Of a DNA stretch of 64,000 nt, positions 9,492-18,476 are shown in pieces; within the stretch, counting starts at the first letter, position 1; each line of letters opens with the position of its first letter. The notes below the pieces were generated by a model that was not told the origin of the DNA, made no database searches, and was given only the letters and a program-made list of their open reading frames with translations. The position numbers were made by a program, and so were the translations under genes. Where the stretch lies: positions 372,001 through 436,000 of the forward strand of contig CAWAHD010000002.1 in NCBI GenBank assembly GCA_963781785.1. The letters run 5' to 3'. The DNA comes from CAWAHD01 sp963781785 (lineage in GTDB: Bacteria; Planctomycetota; Planctomycetia; Isosphaerales; Isosphaeraceae).

Positions 9492-10277
9492 TCAGATGCC
9501 GGCGTCCGCCGTGCAGTGGGCCATCAGCCAGGTGTCGACGTCGGCAAGCATGTGCGTGGTCAAGCGATGGGAGCTGGGGTAGGACTGAAACGCGACCCGC
9601 AGACCGCCAGCGCGAAGGGTCGAAACTCCCTGCCGGGCGTCATGCAGGGGGACCCTGGCGTTCCAGGCGCCGTGGACGACCAGAAGCGGCAGGTCACGAC
9701 AGGCTTTGAGCCGGCCGAGCGGCCTGAGCCCGCTCGGGAGCCAGCCGTTGATGGCCACCACGCCGGCGAACCGCTCCGGGAAGCTCATCCCGAGCCAGTA
9801 GGCGACGGCGGCGCCTTCGCCGCTGCCGACCAGGAAGATCCGCTCGGAGTGGATGTGCAGCAGGTTGCGAGTTTGCAGAATCGCGCTGAAAACGGCCTCC
9901 TCGAGGCGGTCAATCGCTTCCGGCTCCGCGCTGAAGAGCAGCCGGCGCACCAGCTCGGCCTCCGACACCACGACGTGCGGCCGCGATCTTCTGCGGCCGG
10001 GCTGCTCGAACTCCGAACCCCAGCCGAAGCCCGCCAGGTGATCGCGCTTGGTCACCGGCTCGGGGCCCCGGAGCCCGAGCCCCACATAGTTCCGCCAGCT
10101 CAGGGCCGGCATCGCCCGCACGAGCTGCTCTTCGTCGCCGCCGCGGCCGTGGAACAGCACCAGTAAGGGATAGGCATAGTTCGGCTCGTATTGCCGCGGG
10201 ATGAATCGCGCCTCCACCAGCGGGCTGGACACCGGTGCGGTTGGGTTCAAGGGTGCATGGAGCCGGTCGAAACTCAT
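9492..10277 (-). CDS. Phospholipase/carboxylesterase-type alpha/beta hydrolase, likely inactive
   Basis: A 261-residue single-domain alpha/beta hydrolase. An oxyanion-type motif is visible (LLVLFHGRGGDEEQ, ~residues 38-51), as is the nucleophile-elbow region (RIFLVGSGEGAAVAYWLG, ~145-162), and then the acid region HGAWNARVPL and the His region YPSSHRLTTHML. By alignment with the esterase signature GGFSQGG, the nucleophile position reads Gly and the usual HGxxDxxVP Asp reads Asn; only the His stays. This points to a pseudoenzyme or a shifted nucleophile (the neighbouring Ser). The frame is intact. It lies tail-to-tail with the kinase gene. Confidence 0.75.
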   Translation of the reverse strand: MSFDRLHAPLNPTAPVSSPLVEARFIPRQYEPNYAYPLLVLFHGRGGDEEQLVRAMPALSWRNYVGLGLRGPEPVTKRDHLAGFGWGSEFEQPGRRRSRPHVVVSEAELVRRLLFSAEPEAIDRLEEAVFSAILQTRNLLHIHSERIFLVGSGEGAAVAYWLGMSFPERFAGVVAINGWLPSGLRPLGRLKACRDLPLLVVHGAWNARVPLHDARQGVSTLRAGGLRVAFQSYPSSHRLTTHMLADVDTWLMAHCTADAGI

Positions 10278-10653
10278 CTCAGAAGAACCTCCGGACGCCT
10301 GAAAACCGTCCCGCCAATCGTGATTCCTACCTCGAAAGAACCGAATATCCTCGCAAGTTGCTTACCTATCTTGCCGAGTCGGGCTATACGAGCCGCGACA
10401 AGCATAGCCAGGTCAACCACACCCTTCAATAAACGCCTTGCTTATTTTCAATTTTGTCTCAAGTTTCTGGCCTTGAAAACCGAAACACACGCAATTTGAC
10501 GGAAGATGCTTGGATTATGCGGGTTGCACGTGCCGCGGGCCAGGATCTGGCTCGATCTGGACGGCCCTCCAGGGCTGGCTCGAGTACCGCGGCCCTCGCG
10601 CCTGGACCGTGGTCCGATCGACCCTCCACCGGCTCGTCGCGCCAGGAGGAAGG
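10278..10653. other. Intergenic region between two leftward genes, nothing recognised
   Basis: 376 bases. The part near 10300-10500 is clearly richer in A and T than the flanking genes and probably carries the promoter of the esterase-like gene. No terminator hairpin with a T run, repeat or RNA gene was found. Confidence 0.4.
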
Positions 10654-12287
10654 TCAGAGCGACCTCTTGAGCGCATCGAAGACTTGAGTGGGAAGTTTGG
10701 TCAATTCCTTCCCCAAGCTCTCCGCCTTGCTGACCACGCTCGATCCAGCGCTGCCGACTTTCCGCTTGAGCTTCTTGTTCGCGGCTTTCGCCTGATTCCT
10801 GGCAATCAGAGCAGCTCGGGCCGCTTGCTTGTGGGCGGCCTGGCTCTGTGCGGCCAGGGTTGCCAGGGACGGCAGGGTACCGGCCGGCACGGATGTCGGC
10901 ACGGTGGTTCCATTTCCCGGGAGCCGCACGATGACGGGAGCGGAAATCGACTGGTTGTTGGTGTAGAGCGACTCGTTGACCGTATTCTCCGGGTTGACGA
11001 TGACCGCGATCCGGGCGTATCCGACGCTGCTGAGCGTCACGCCGTTGGGTAGTCGACCGGGGAGCTGGAGCGGCTCGGTGACCTCCTGGCTGGCTCCGGC
11101 GGCGAGGCCGGTGACGGTGGCATCGCCCAGGAAAAGAGCGTCGGCGAGCGAACCGCTCTGGCCGGTGAGCAGGAAACGGACCAGGAACGGACCGGCGGCC
11201 GCCTGTCCCAGGTTCTGGACGTCGGTCGAGGCCGAGAAACTCGAGCCCCAGTTGAGCGAGTTGGTCGAGACGAGGACCGACGAGGAAGCCAGGTCGGCCA
11301 GCGCGCCGGCCACCGGCGCGGTGGTGGTCGTGGTGGTTGTGGTGCCGTCGGTCGTGGTCGTGACGGTTGTGGTGCCCGCCGTGATCGAAATCGCCGCCTG
11401 ATCCAGACCAAGCCCCTGGTCGGGCTGGTGCGGGTAGAGATCGTTCGTGAGGTAGTCGGCGTCCTGCGTCATTGTGAGGCCGAAGCTCGTGTAATTGGCG
11501 ACCGCGTTGGGCTCGACCGCGGGCAAGGTGATGTTCTGGACCAGGTTGATCGTCTGATACGGGGCCAGAGGCGGCACGATGATGTTGCCGATCCCCACGG
11601 TGGTCCAATCTCCGTAGCTGAGACTCGTCGGCGTGAGCGAGATCAGCGCCCGTGTCTGGGGTGACGCGCCGGCGCCATCGTTGGTGACCTGCGCTGTGAC
11701 CGTGATGGTACTCCCCCAGGTGGGATCGGTGGGAGTCACGGCCAGTGTGGTGCCGACCAGGTTGGCCGGCGCCGGCGGCTCGATCAACACGGGCGTCGTG
11801 TCGTAGGGAGGACCGAGATCTTTGTCATTGCGATAATTACTCTCGATGACGGTCTTGGTCGGGTTGACGACCGCCGATATGTAAAGCGTTCCGCCCGTGC
11901 TGCTCACATCTGGAATCGGTGTCGTCGGGAGGGTCACCGATGTGCTGTAGGGAACGGTCTGGCCAGCGGCCAATCCAGCCGGGATCGTGACGGTTACGAG
12001 CGGGAGGGAATAAGGCGAGATCCCCCGGATGGGCGAGGCATAGAGGACGATCTGAAAGGGTGCGGTGGTGATGCCCCCTCCCTGGTTCTTGACCTTTCCC
12101 TCGATGTCGAGGGTATTACCCCAATCGGCGACGCTGCTGGAGGACACCAGCGCCGAATTCACGAGGTCGGGCAATGTCCCTTTACCGGTCAGCATTTGCC
12201 GCCGTTCCAGGGGTTCCATTCGCAGGATGATCGGCCCGCGCCCCCGGCGCGGCGGCGACCTGCAGCCCGGCGGTCATACGACGGCAT
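10654..12287 (-). CDS. Surface protein with CARDB-like domains (one frameshift)
   Basis: The start at 12287 (MPSYDRRAAGRR) has an excellent ribosome site, AAGGAGGAGAG, at 8 bases. A shift near 12240, in a G/C run, joins it to GPIILRMEPLERRQMLTG, the LEPRxLLS-type N-terminus typical of exported planctomycete proteins. At least three Ig-like CARDB-type repeats follow (e.g. ALVSSSSVADWGNTLDIEGK, TLAVTPTDPTWGSTITVTAQ, SSVLVSTNSLNWGSSFSAST), each ending ...VNPxxTVxESxYxND. A Thr-rich linker (TTTVTTTTDGTTTTTTTT) and a basic C-terminal tail complete it. Probably an adhesive or structural cell-surface protein. Confidence 0.75.
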
Positions 12288-12467
12288 GGGAATACTCTCC
12301 TCCTTGAGATCGCGGTTCACGCTGGCCCTTCCGGCAGGCGCTAGCCTGACTCCGGATACCGCAGGCGCATCCCGACAGTCAGGCCGTCGGTTCGGTGCGC
12401 CGCACGCGTGAATTCCGCATTGACCCGTCCATGGGGTTTTGCAGACCATATCCGCCGCCTGGGAATC

Positions 12468-12541
12468 GGTCAAGAGCGGCTATTGACCGCGCGCGGGCTG
12501 GTATGATAGCGCCTGAACGAGATCGTCGGCTCTTGACCGCG
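12468..12541. promoter_or_regulatory. Three TTGACC motifs in the CARDB/dedA divergent region
   Basis: CGGCTATTGACCGCG (12477-12491) recurs with one mismatch exactly 50 bases later (12527-12541), and GGTCAAGAGC at 12468-12477 is the perfect reverse complement of 12529-12538. GGTCAA and TTGACC at 12468-12488 also form a dyad with a 9-base loop. The rest of the 311-base divergent gap holds no gene. Five bases' helical multiples and symmetry suggest operator sites controlling one or both genes; TTGACC could also act as a -35 element. Not verified. Confidence 0.35.
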
Positions 12542-12598
12542 ATCAACCAACATTAGCACTGTTGGTCTCTGCTCTAGCGAAGGTACCAGGAGCGGGTG

Positions 12599-13506
12599 TT
12601 GACTGAACAGTTGATCGGAAAGCTTGGTTACTTGGGAATCGCCCTCATCCTGATCCTGGGCGGCCTGGGTCTGCCCATTCCCGAGGAAGCGCCATCATCC
12701 TGGCGGCGGTGCTAAGCCGAAACGGAACGATGACCTGGCCGCTGGCCCTGGCAAGCTCTCTGGCCGGCGTGCTCCTGGGCGACCTGCTCGTCTATTTTTT
12801 GGGGTACCTTTACGGCGAGAAAGTTCTCAGCCTGCCGATCACGCGCCGGCTCTTGACCCGGCAGAGGGAAGCCCAGATCAAGGGCTATTTTCACCGGCAC
12901 GGATTCAAGATTCTGGTCTCCGGCCGGTTTGTCCCAGGCTTTCGTACGGCCGCGTATCTGACCGCCGGCATTCTGAAGCTGCCAACGCTCAAGCTGTTCC
13001 TCACCGATCTCCTGGCTGCGTCCTTGAGCACGTGCTTCATGTTCGGGCTGGGCTATGCCTTCGCCCACCAGATCCAAAAGGGCATTCGCGAGGCCCAGCA
13101 GTGGCTCACCGTGCTGGCGGCACTGGGAATCGCCGGATTTCTGCTGATTCGCTATTACCGGGCACAAACACGCGCCGGACTGCCGATCGGACCGCCCGTG
13201 CTCTACAGCGACGATGTCCCGCTGCCTGAAGAAGAGCTGCATGTTCACGAGACTGAGCCGGTGGCCAGCCCCGATTCCGGCTCGCCGGCGGGCGCGATTG
13301 CGGGCGCCACAGAAGAGGCCCGCGCGGGCTCAGAGCCTGGAGACTCGCAACATCCCGCGTCTGCTCACGCATCGAGCGGACGGTCTGGCCCGCGCGAACC
13401 GGCACATCGTGACGATGGGGCGGACATGCGGCCGATTCACGACGCCGTCACCATCGAAGTCGAAACGGCCCGGTCTCAGCCGCCACTCCAAACGCCGCCA
13501 TTCTGA
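12599..13506 (+). CDS. DedA-family membrane protein with long hydrophilic tail (one frameshift)
   Basis: A TTG start at 12599 (AGGAG six bases upstream; GTG at 12596 is possible) gives MTEQLIGKLGYLGIALILIL. A missing C near 12692 joins ...LPIPEEAP to IILAAVLSRNG. Four to five membrane helices follow with the DedA/SNARE-associated hallmarks GDLLVYFLGYLYGEK and FKILVSGRFVPGFRTAAYLT. DedA proteins are undecaprenyl-phosphate or lipid flippase-type transporters, including C55-P recycling. Residues after ~205 are an acidic, disordered tail of about 95 residues (LPEEELHVHETEP onward) that ordinary DedA proteins lack. Confidence 0.8.
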
Positions 13507-14006
13507 ACCGATCGCCGGGGCGATTCTGCCGGTCTTCCAGAGCGCAGAAGGCCTCCGGCGCCAGCGGCTTCCGGCTCAAGAGCCGGTGATGCTTGCGGAA
13601 GTCGTGTTGACCCGTTTTTCGGTTCCTGATAGGGTCCCGGACGCCTTGGCAAGATCAGCGTGTGGTCCAAGGCATCGAGGGAATCCAGAGCTGCATCCCT
13701 GGCCAATACGACCGCGACGGGTCGAGAGTCGCACACAGCCCAACTCATGACATCGTCATGGGATGGGGTGCTCTCGAGTCGAACTTGCGGTGAGAGGACA
13801 GGGAGAGAAGGCCTGGAGGGGCCCATGACGGCTCGGGACATGTTCCGAGCTGGATGTCACGGCTCCCCTTGATCCCGCGCTACGACGCGGCCACGGCCCG
13901 CGGGGCCCGTCCGGAGACGTTCTCCGGCCGGCGAGTTACGGAATGACTCGCTCCTGGGTTCGTCCGTGCAACGAACCTTCCCGATCAACCCTGGAAGATC
14001 GCTAGA
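13507..14006. other. Intergenic region, nothing recognised
   Basis: 500 bases between two rightward genes. G/C-rich with some short dyads, but no T-run terminator, tRNA, repeat family or plausible small gene was identified. The promoter of the PEP-CTERM gene should be in the last 100 bases. Confidence 0.4.
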
Positions 14007-14792
14007 ATGAACAAGATCACTTATGCTCTCGCCCTGGGGGCTGGTCTCGTGCTGAGCCTGGCCGCCCCGAACGCGCAAGCTGACCCGATTGTCCAGACAC
14101 TCGCGCCGACGTCGATGTCAGCATCGATGTTCAACAGCCTCTACACTCCCAGCACAACGGTCCTGACCTCGGGGTACGACTTCATGAACACGCCCAACGC
14201 GGGTGTGGTGGAGTCTCAGGTGTTCACTGGGACGGGGGCGGCGACAGGCACTTACGCCTACGCTTATCAGTTCGGCGTCAACAATGCACAGGACACGTCG
14301 ATCCAGCAGCCGACGAGCGTGAACAGCGCGTCGATGCTGTTCAACGCCACGCCGGTCGGCACGAATTTCACGGGCACCGGGACGACCTACGCCTATGTCG
14401 TCACCAACGGTCAAGTGGGTGGGATCAACCTGCCCCAGGCCGCCCCCGGCAGCGTCATTCAGACCCCCTCTTCGATCGCCTGGCTTCCCAGCTCGACGAC
14501 CGGGTCACTGACGTTTCAGTACCTGAACCCGACGACGAACACCGGCCCGCTCGCGGCGGGCGCCACGAGCGGCACCGTCGTGATCATCTCGACGCAGCCG
14601 TTCACCCAGCAGTTTGTGAGCCTCCAGAATCCCGAGCCCCAGACTCTGTACCCCAAGGCCTACTCCGCGTCCGGCGGCCCGATCAACCAGGTGCCGGCCC
14701 CGGAGCCAGCGACGGTCCTGGCCTGGACCACGGTGCTCGCCGGCCTTGCCGTCGGGCACCGGTTCCGACACCGCCGGCACCAGACCGTCTGA
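14007..14792 (+). CDS. PEP-CTERM sorted exported protein
   Basis: 261 residues with a signal peptide (MNKITYALALGAGLVLSLAA, cleavage near AQA-DP), a Thr/Ser/Asn-rich body of no known family, and a C-terminal sorting signal: PAPEPATVLAWTTVLAG, hydrophobic helix, then the basic end HRFRHRRHQ. PEP-CTERM tails are cleaved by exosortase, and the protein is then anchored or released, usually along with exopolysaccharide. A CAAX-protease-related gene of the kind linked to such systems lies 1.6 kb downstream. A rho-independent terminator follows at 14892. Confidence 0.85.
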   Translation: MNKITYALALGAGLVLSLAAPNAQADPIVQTLAPTSMSASMFNSLYTPSTTVLTSGYDFMNTPNAGVVESQVFTGTGAATGTYAYAYQFGVNNAQDTSIQQPTSVNSASMLFNATPVGTNFTGTGTTYAYVVTNGQVGGINLPQAAPGSVIQTPSSIAWLPSSTTGSLTFQYLNPTTNTGPLAAGATSGTVVIISTQPFTQQFVSLQNPEPQTLYPKAYSASGGPINQVPAPEPATVLAWTTVLAGLAVGHRFRHRRHQTV

Positions 14793-14891
14793 GTCGCAAG
14801 GGCACAGGCCGCCGCCCCGGGACGTCGATCCCCGCCGACCCAGAGCGGACGGGCAAAGCAGTCAAGTCGTCCTCCTCCTCCCGCCCTCCAC

Positions 14892-14922
14892 GGCCAGTTC
14901 TGCTGGCCGCGGGGGGCTTTTT
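14892..14922 (+). terminator. Rho-independent terminator after the PEP-CTERM gene
   Basis: GGCCAG (14892-14897) pairs with CTGGCC (14903-14908) around TTCTG, extended by a G-rich segment and then TTTTT at 14918-14922, 100 bases after the stop codon. Confidence 0.6.
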
Positions 14923-15080
14923 CGTTGCCGGATCATCGGTTACGATAACGATGCTTTGCGCGGACAGACCTGGCCGGCGAACGTGTGCGCAATCGGCCGG
15001 GGCGCCGCTCAAGCGCCTGCGCAGCGATGGCCCGCGATGGGGGATCGCCGCACGAGAGTCCGTTTTTCCGCGACACCCAG

Positions 15081-16372
15081 ATGAGCTTCCCCACAATCGC
15101 CCGCGTGCGCCGCTCTTATCGACAGCCCGCGGTCCCCGACGTCGAGAACGCGACGATCGAGGCCATCGTCCGAAGCCGCCTGGCTTCGCGATTGCCGCCG
15201 GGGGCCCGGATTGCCATTACTGCCGGCAGTCGGGGCATCTGCGGGATTGGCGGCATCGTGCGCGCGGCCGCCGACGCCGTGCGCTCCTGGGTTTCGACCC
15301 GTTCGTCGTCGCCGCCATGGGCAGCCACGGCGGAGGGACCGCCGAGGGGCAGCGGGCTCTCCTGGGCGAGCTCGGGGTTACGGAGGCTGTCGTCGGTTGC
15401 CCGATCAAGTCCGAGATGGATACCGTCGTCGTCGGCACCAACTCGTTCGGACTGCCGATCCATTTCGACCGGAACGCCTACGAGGCCGACGGGATCGTCC
15501 TCTTGAACCGGATCAAGCCGCACACCTCGTTCACCGGACGCTACGAGAGCGGCCTGCTCAAGATGCTCTCGATCGGGCTGGGGAAGCGCCAGGGGGCTGC
15601 CCAGGTTCACAAGCTGGGTCTGCCGGGCCTGAGAAAGCTCGTCCCGGAAGTCGGCGCCCGGCTGCTCGAGGAAACGCCGGTGGTGCTGGGCGTCGCGATC
15701 CTGGAAAACGCCAGCGAACAGACCGCCCGGATCGTCGCCGTCGAGCCTGAAGAGATTCTGGAGGTCGAGCCAGGACTGCTGGATGAAGCGCGCGTGCTGA
15801 TGGCGCGACTACCCTTCGACCAGATCGACGTCTTGATCGTGGGCGAGCTTGGCAAGAACTACAGCGGCACGGGGCTCGACCCCAACGTGATCGGCCGCCA
15901 GCGGGTCGAGACCATGCCGGATTTGCCTCGCCCCGTGATCACCCGGCTTGCTGTGCTCGACCTCTCTGCCGAAACGCGGGGAAATGCGCTCGGGATCGGG
16001 CTGGCCGATCTCACGACCCAGCGGCTGATTCGCGGCATCGATCCGAATCCGATGCGCGTCAACAGTCTGACCAGCAACTTCCTCACCCGCGCTCGGGTCC
16101 CGCTCTCCTTGCCCACCGACAAGGACGTTGTCGCGGCAGCACTTGATACCTGCTGGCGCATCGATCGCCGGGACGCGCGCCTGGTCTTGATCCCGAACAC
16201 GCTCGAGCTCACGACCCTCTGGGTGTCGCAGGCCCTGGCCCATGACGTCGCGGGCGACCTTGAGCTGGCGCTCGAAACCGAGTTTTTGCCGATCCCGTTC
16301 GCCGAGAACGGCGATCTCGAGCAAGAACGCCTTTTTCCCGAGAGCCATCGCGCACGAAGGGCCAGGGGATGA
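15081..16372 (+). CDS. LarA-like (DUF2088) racemase-family protein (one frameshift)
   Basis: The start MSFPTIARVRRSYRQPAVPD is followed by a Rossmann-like N-terminal domain with ARIAITAGSRGICG. A missing base near 15290 joins it to ALGFDPFVVAAMGSHGGGTA, a strong GSHGGxT motif found in the lactate-racemase LarA superfamily and its DUF2088 relatives. The C-terminal domain carries NRIKPHTSFTGRYESGLLKM. LarA uses a nickel-pincer cofactor; no lar maturation genes are adjacent and the substrate is unknown, so only the family is assigned. About 430 residues, normal for the group. Confidence 0.75.
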
Positions 16373-16423
16373 AAAGCTCCCTGGCGTTTGAGCGCGTGTT
16401 GCACAGCCCGGAAAGCTCCGCTC

Positions 16424-17221
16424 ATGAGCCAGCACGGTAAGCCATCGGGCCTCGGGCGAAAAGACGGATTGGCGGCTGAGCCGGTTTCATCACCGCTCTC
16501 GCGTCCGCCAGGCGGCCAACAGGCCGCCTCGGAGGACGCCGACCTGATTCGTTACACCGCGCCGATCTTTGCGTACGTCGCCTTGACCGCGCTCGAAGGC
16601 TACTTGCCGCACGGCCAGGGGCGGGGGCCGGGACAGGCCAGCCCTGTCTGGTACCCGCTTTTCTACACCGCCAAGGTCGTCGTGGTCGCGTTGCTCGCCT
16701 GGCGCTATCGGTCGACCTGGAAAGACTTCCTCCCCATCCCGAATCTTGCGTCGCTCGGCCTTGCCGCGGCGACGGGGCTTCTGGTCTGGGGAATCTGGAT
16801 CGGCCTCGACGGACGCTACCCGCCGCTGCCGCTGGTCGGCGGTGTTCGTGCCGGGTTCAATCCCGCCGGCATGTCGCCCGCGGCGAGGTGGGCGTTCATC
16901 ACCGTCCGGATCGCGGGGCTGGCCGTCCTCGTTCCCGTGATCGAGGAGCTCTTCTGGCGGTCTTTCCTGATGCGCTGGCTCATCGATCCGGATATCTTCA
17001 AGGTGGCGGTGGGGCGGGTGACGCCCCTCGCGGCGACCGTGACTTCCATCCTGTTCGCCCTGGCGCATCCGGAATGGCTGGCGGCCCTCGTGACGGGCTT
17101 TCTCTGGGCATGGCTGCTCTGGCAAACGAAGTCGCTCTCCGCGTGCGCAGCCAGCCACGCGATCGCAAACTTCGCTCTGGGTGTCTACGTGATCGCCAGC
17201 GGAGCCTGGAAGTTCTGGTGA
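16424..17221 (+). CDS. CAAX-protease-related (CPBP) intramembrane protease
   Basis: 265 residues with about seven membrane segments. The CPBP/ABI glutamate motif EELFWRSFLMRWL (EExxxR) is at ~residues 172-184, FALAHPEW supplies the first His and SHAIANF the HxxxN motif. The protein matches the CAAX prenyl protease-related group that co-occurs with exosortase systems, in keeping with PEP-CTERM proteins at 14007 and 24576. The first ~40 residues are a hydrophilic cytoplasmic extension. It may process or mature exported proteins; substrate unknown. The rhomboid gene follows after 43 bases. Confidence 0.8.
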   Translation: MSQHGKPSGLGRKDGLAAEPVSSPLSRPPGGQQAASEDADLIRYTAPIFAYVALTALEGYLPHGQGRGPGQASPVWYPLFYTAKVVVVALLAWRYRSTWKDFLPIPNLASLGLAAATGLLVWGIWIGLDGRYPPLPLVGGVRAGFNPAGMSPAARWAFITVRIAGLAVLVPVIEELFWRSFLMRWLIDPDIFKVAVGRVTPLAATVTSILFALAHPEWLAALVTGFLWAWLLWQTKSLSACAASHAIANFALGVYVIASGAWKFW

Positions 17222-17264
17222 CGACCGCCTGCGCCGCGAACCCTGCTGATCCGAGTCGGCTGCC

Positions 17265-18464
17265 ATGATTATTCCCTGGGGCAGCGATGCCCCACTTTAC
17301 CACCGGCCCGTCGCGACGGTCGGCGTGATCGCAGCCTGCACGCTGTCGTTCTTCGTGTTCCCCGTCAGCCGGTTCGAAAGCTGGACGATGGTGGTCGGGG
17401 AGGGCTTGCACCCGGTCCAGTGGCTGACGAGCCTGTTCATGCACGTCAGCCTGAGCCACCTGGTCGGCAATATGCTCTTCCTGTGGGTCTTCGGGCTCAT
17501 CGTCGAGGGGAAGCTGGGCTGGTGGGCATTCCTGCTTTCGTACCTGGGCATCGGCGCGACCGAGAACGCGGCGATCCAGATCTTGATTCACCCGGCCGAG
17601 CCCATCCACGAGCTGGGTGCCTCGGGCGCGATCTTCGGCCTCCTGGCGATGTGCCTGGTGTGGGCTCCCCGGAACGAGATCCAGTGCGTGGCGATCTTTC
17701 GATTTCTGCCGATCGATTTCGAGTTCCCGATCCTGGGATTCGCGGCGTTCTATATCGGCATGGAGGTCTTCTTCCTCGCCTTGCGAGGCTTCCGGCACTC
17801 GAGCGAGCTGGCGCACGTCGGCGGGGCCGTTCTGGGGTTCGGACTGGCCGTCGTGCTCCTCAAGCTCAAGCTCGTCGACTGCGAGAATTGGGACCTGTTC
17901 GCCGTCCTGGACGGGCGGCAAGGTCAGACGAAGGCCCAGGCTAGAAGAACGAGGGCCGCTGCCAGGCGGGTACCGAGCGACCACGACCGGCCTTCCAGGC
18001 CGAAAAAAAAAGCCAAGGGGACCGCGCGGGCCGTCACGTCGATGGAAGATGCCGAGGCCAAGGCGCTGCGCACGATGCGGCTCCATCTCGAGATGGGCGA
18101 GTTTGAGGCCGCGCTGGCGGTCTATCGGCAGTCGCGCCGCGCGATCGCCGGATGGCAGCCCCACGAGCGCGACTGGCTCGAGCTGATTCAGGCTCTCGTC
18201 GAGCAGAACACATGGGACGCGGCCATCCCGGTGATCCGCGAGTATCTCGAAGACACAGCCAAGCCGTCGCCCCGGGTCCAGCTCAAACTGGCCCAGATCT
18301 TGATCCAGAAGCTGGGACGTCCGTTGCAGGGGCTCAAGGTTCTCGACCAGATCCCCGAGGGAGCTTTGCCGGAGAAGCTCGATCTGGTGTACCGCCAGCT
18401 CGCGCACGAAGCCGAGCAGATGCGCGAAGACGGCGAGCTCGAGCTTCAGGACGAGATGTGGTGA
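17265..18464 (+). CDS. Rhomboid-family serine protease with helical C-terminal extension
   Basis: Six or more membrane helices make up residues ~15-215. HVSLSHLVGNMLFLWVFG carries the conserved HxxxN region, GASGAIFG (~residue 123) the nucleophile Ser, and ELAHVGGA (~residue 185) the catalytic His, so the Ser-His dyad is complete. After ~225 the protein is soluble, with a very basic linker (PKKKAKG, coded by a run of nine A) and then TPR-like helices (EMGEFEAALAVYRQSRRAIA). The extension of ~175 residues is unusual for rhomboids and may bind partners. Intramembrane cleavage of unknown substrates; intact frame. Confidence 0.85.
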   Translation: MIIPWGSDAPLYHRPVATVGVIAACTLSFFVFPVSRFESWTMVVGEGLHPVQWLTSLFMHVSLSHLVGNMLFLWVFGLIVEGKLGWWAFLLSYLGIGATENAAIQILIHPAEPIHELGASGAIFGLLAMCLVWAPRNEIQCVAIFRFLPIDFEFPILGFAAFYIGMEVFFLALRGFRHSSELAHVGGAVLGFGLAVVLLKLKLVDCENWDLFAVLDGRQGQTKAQARRTRAAARRVPSDHDRPSRPKKKAKGTARAVTSMEDAEAKALRTMRLHLEMGEFEAALAVYRQSRRAIAGWQPHERDWLELIQALVEQNTWDAAIPVIREYLEDTAKPSPRVQLKLAQILIQKLGRPLQGLKVLDQIPEGALPEKLDLVYRQLAHEAEQMREDGELELQDEMW

Positions 18465-18476
18465 TCAGCCGGGGAA

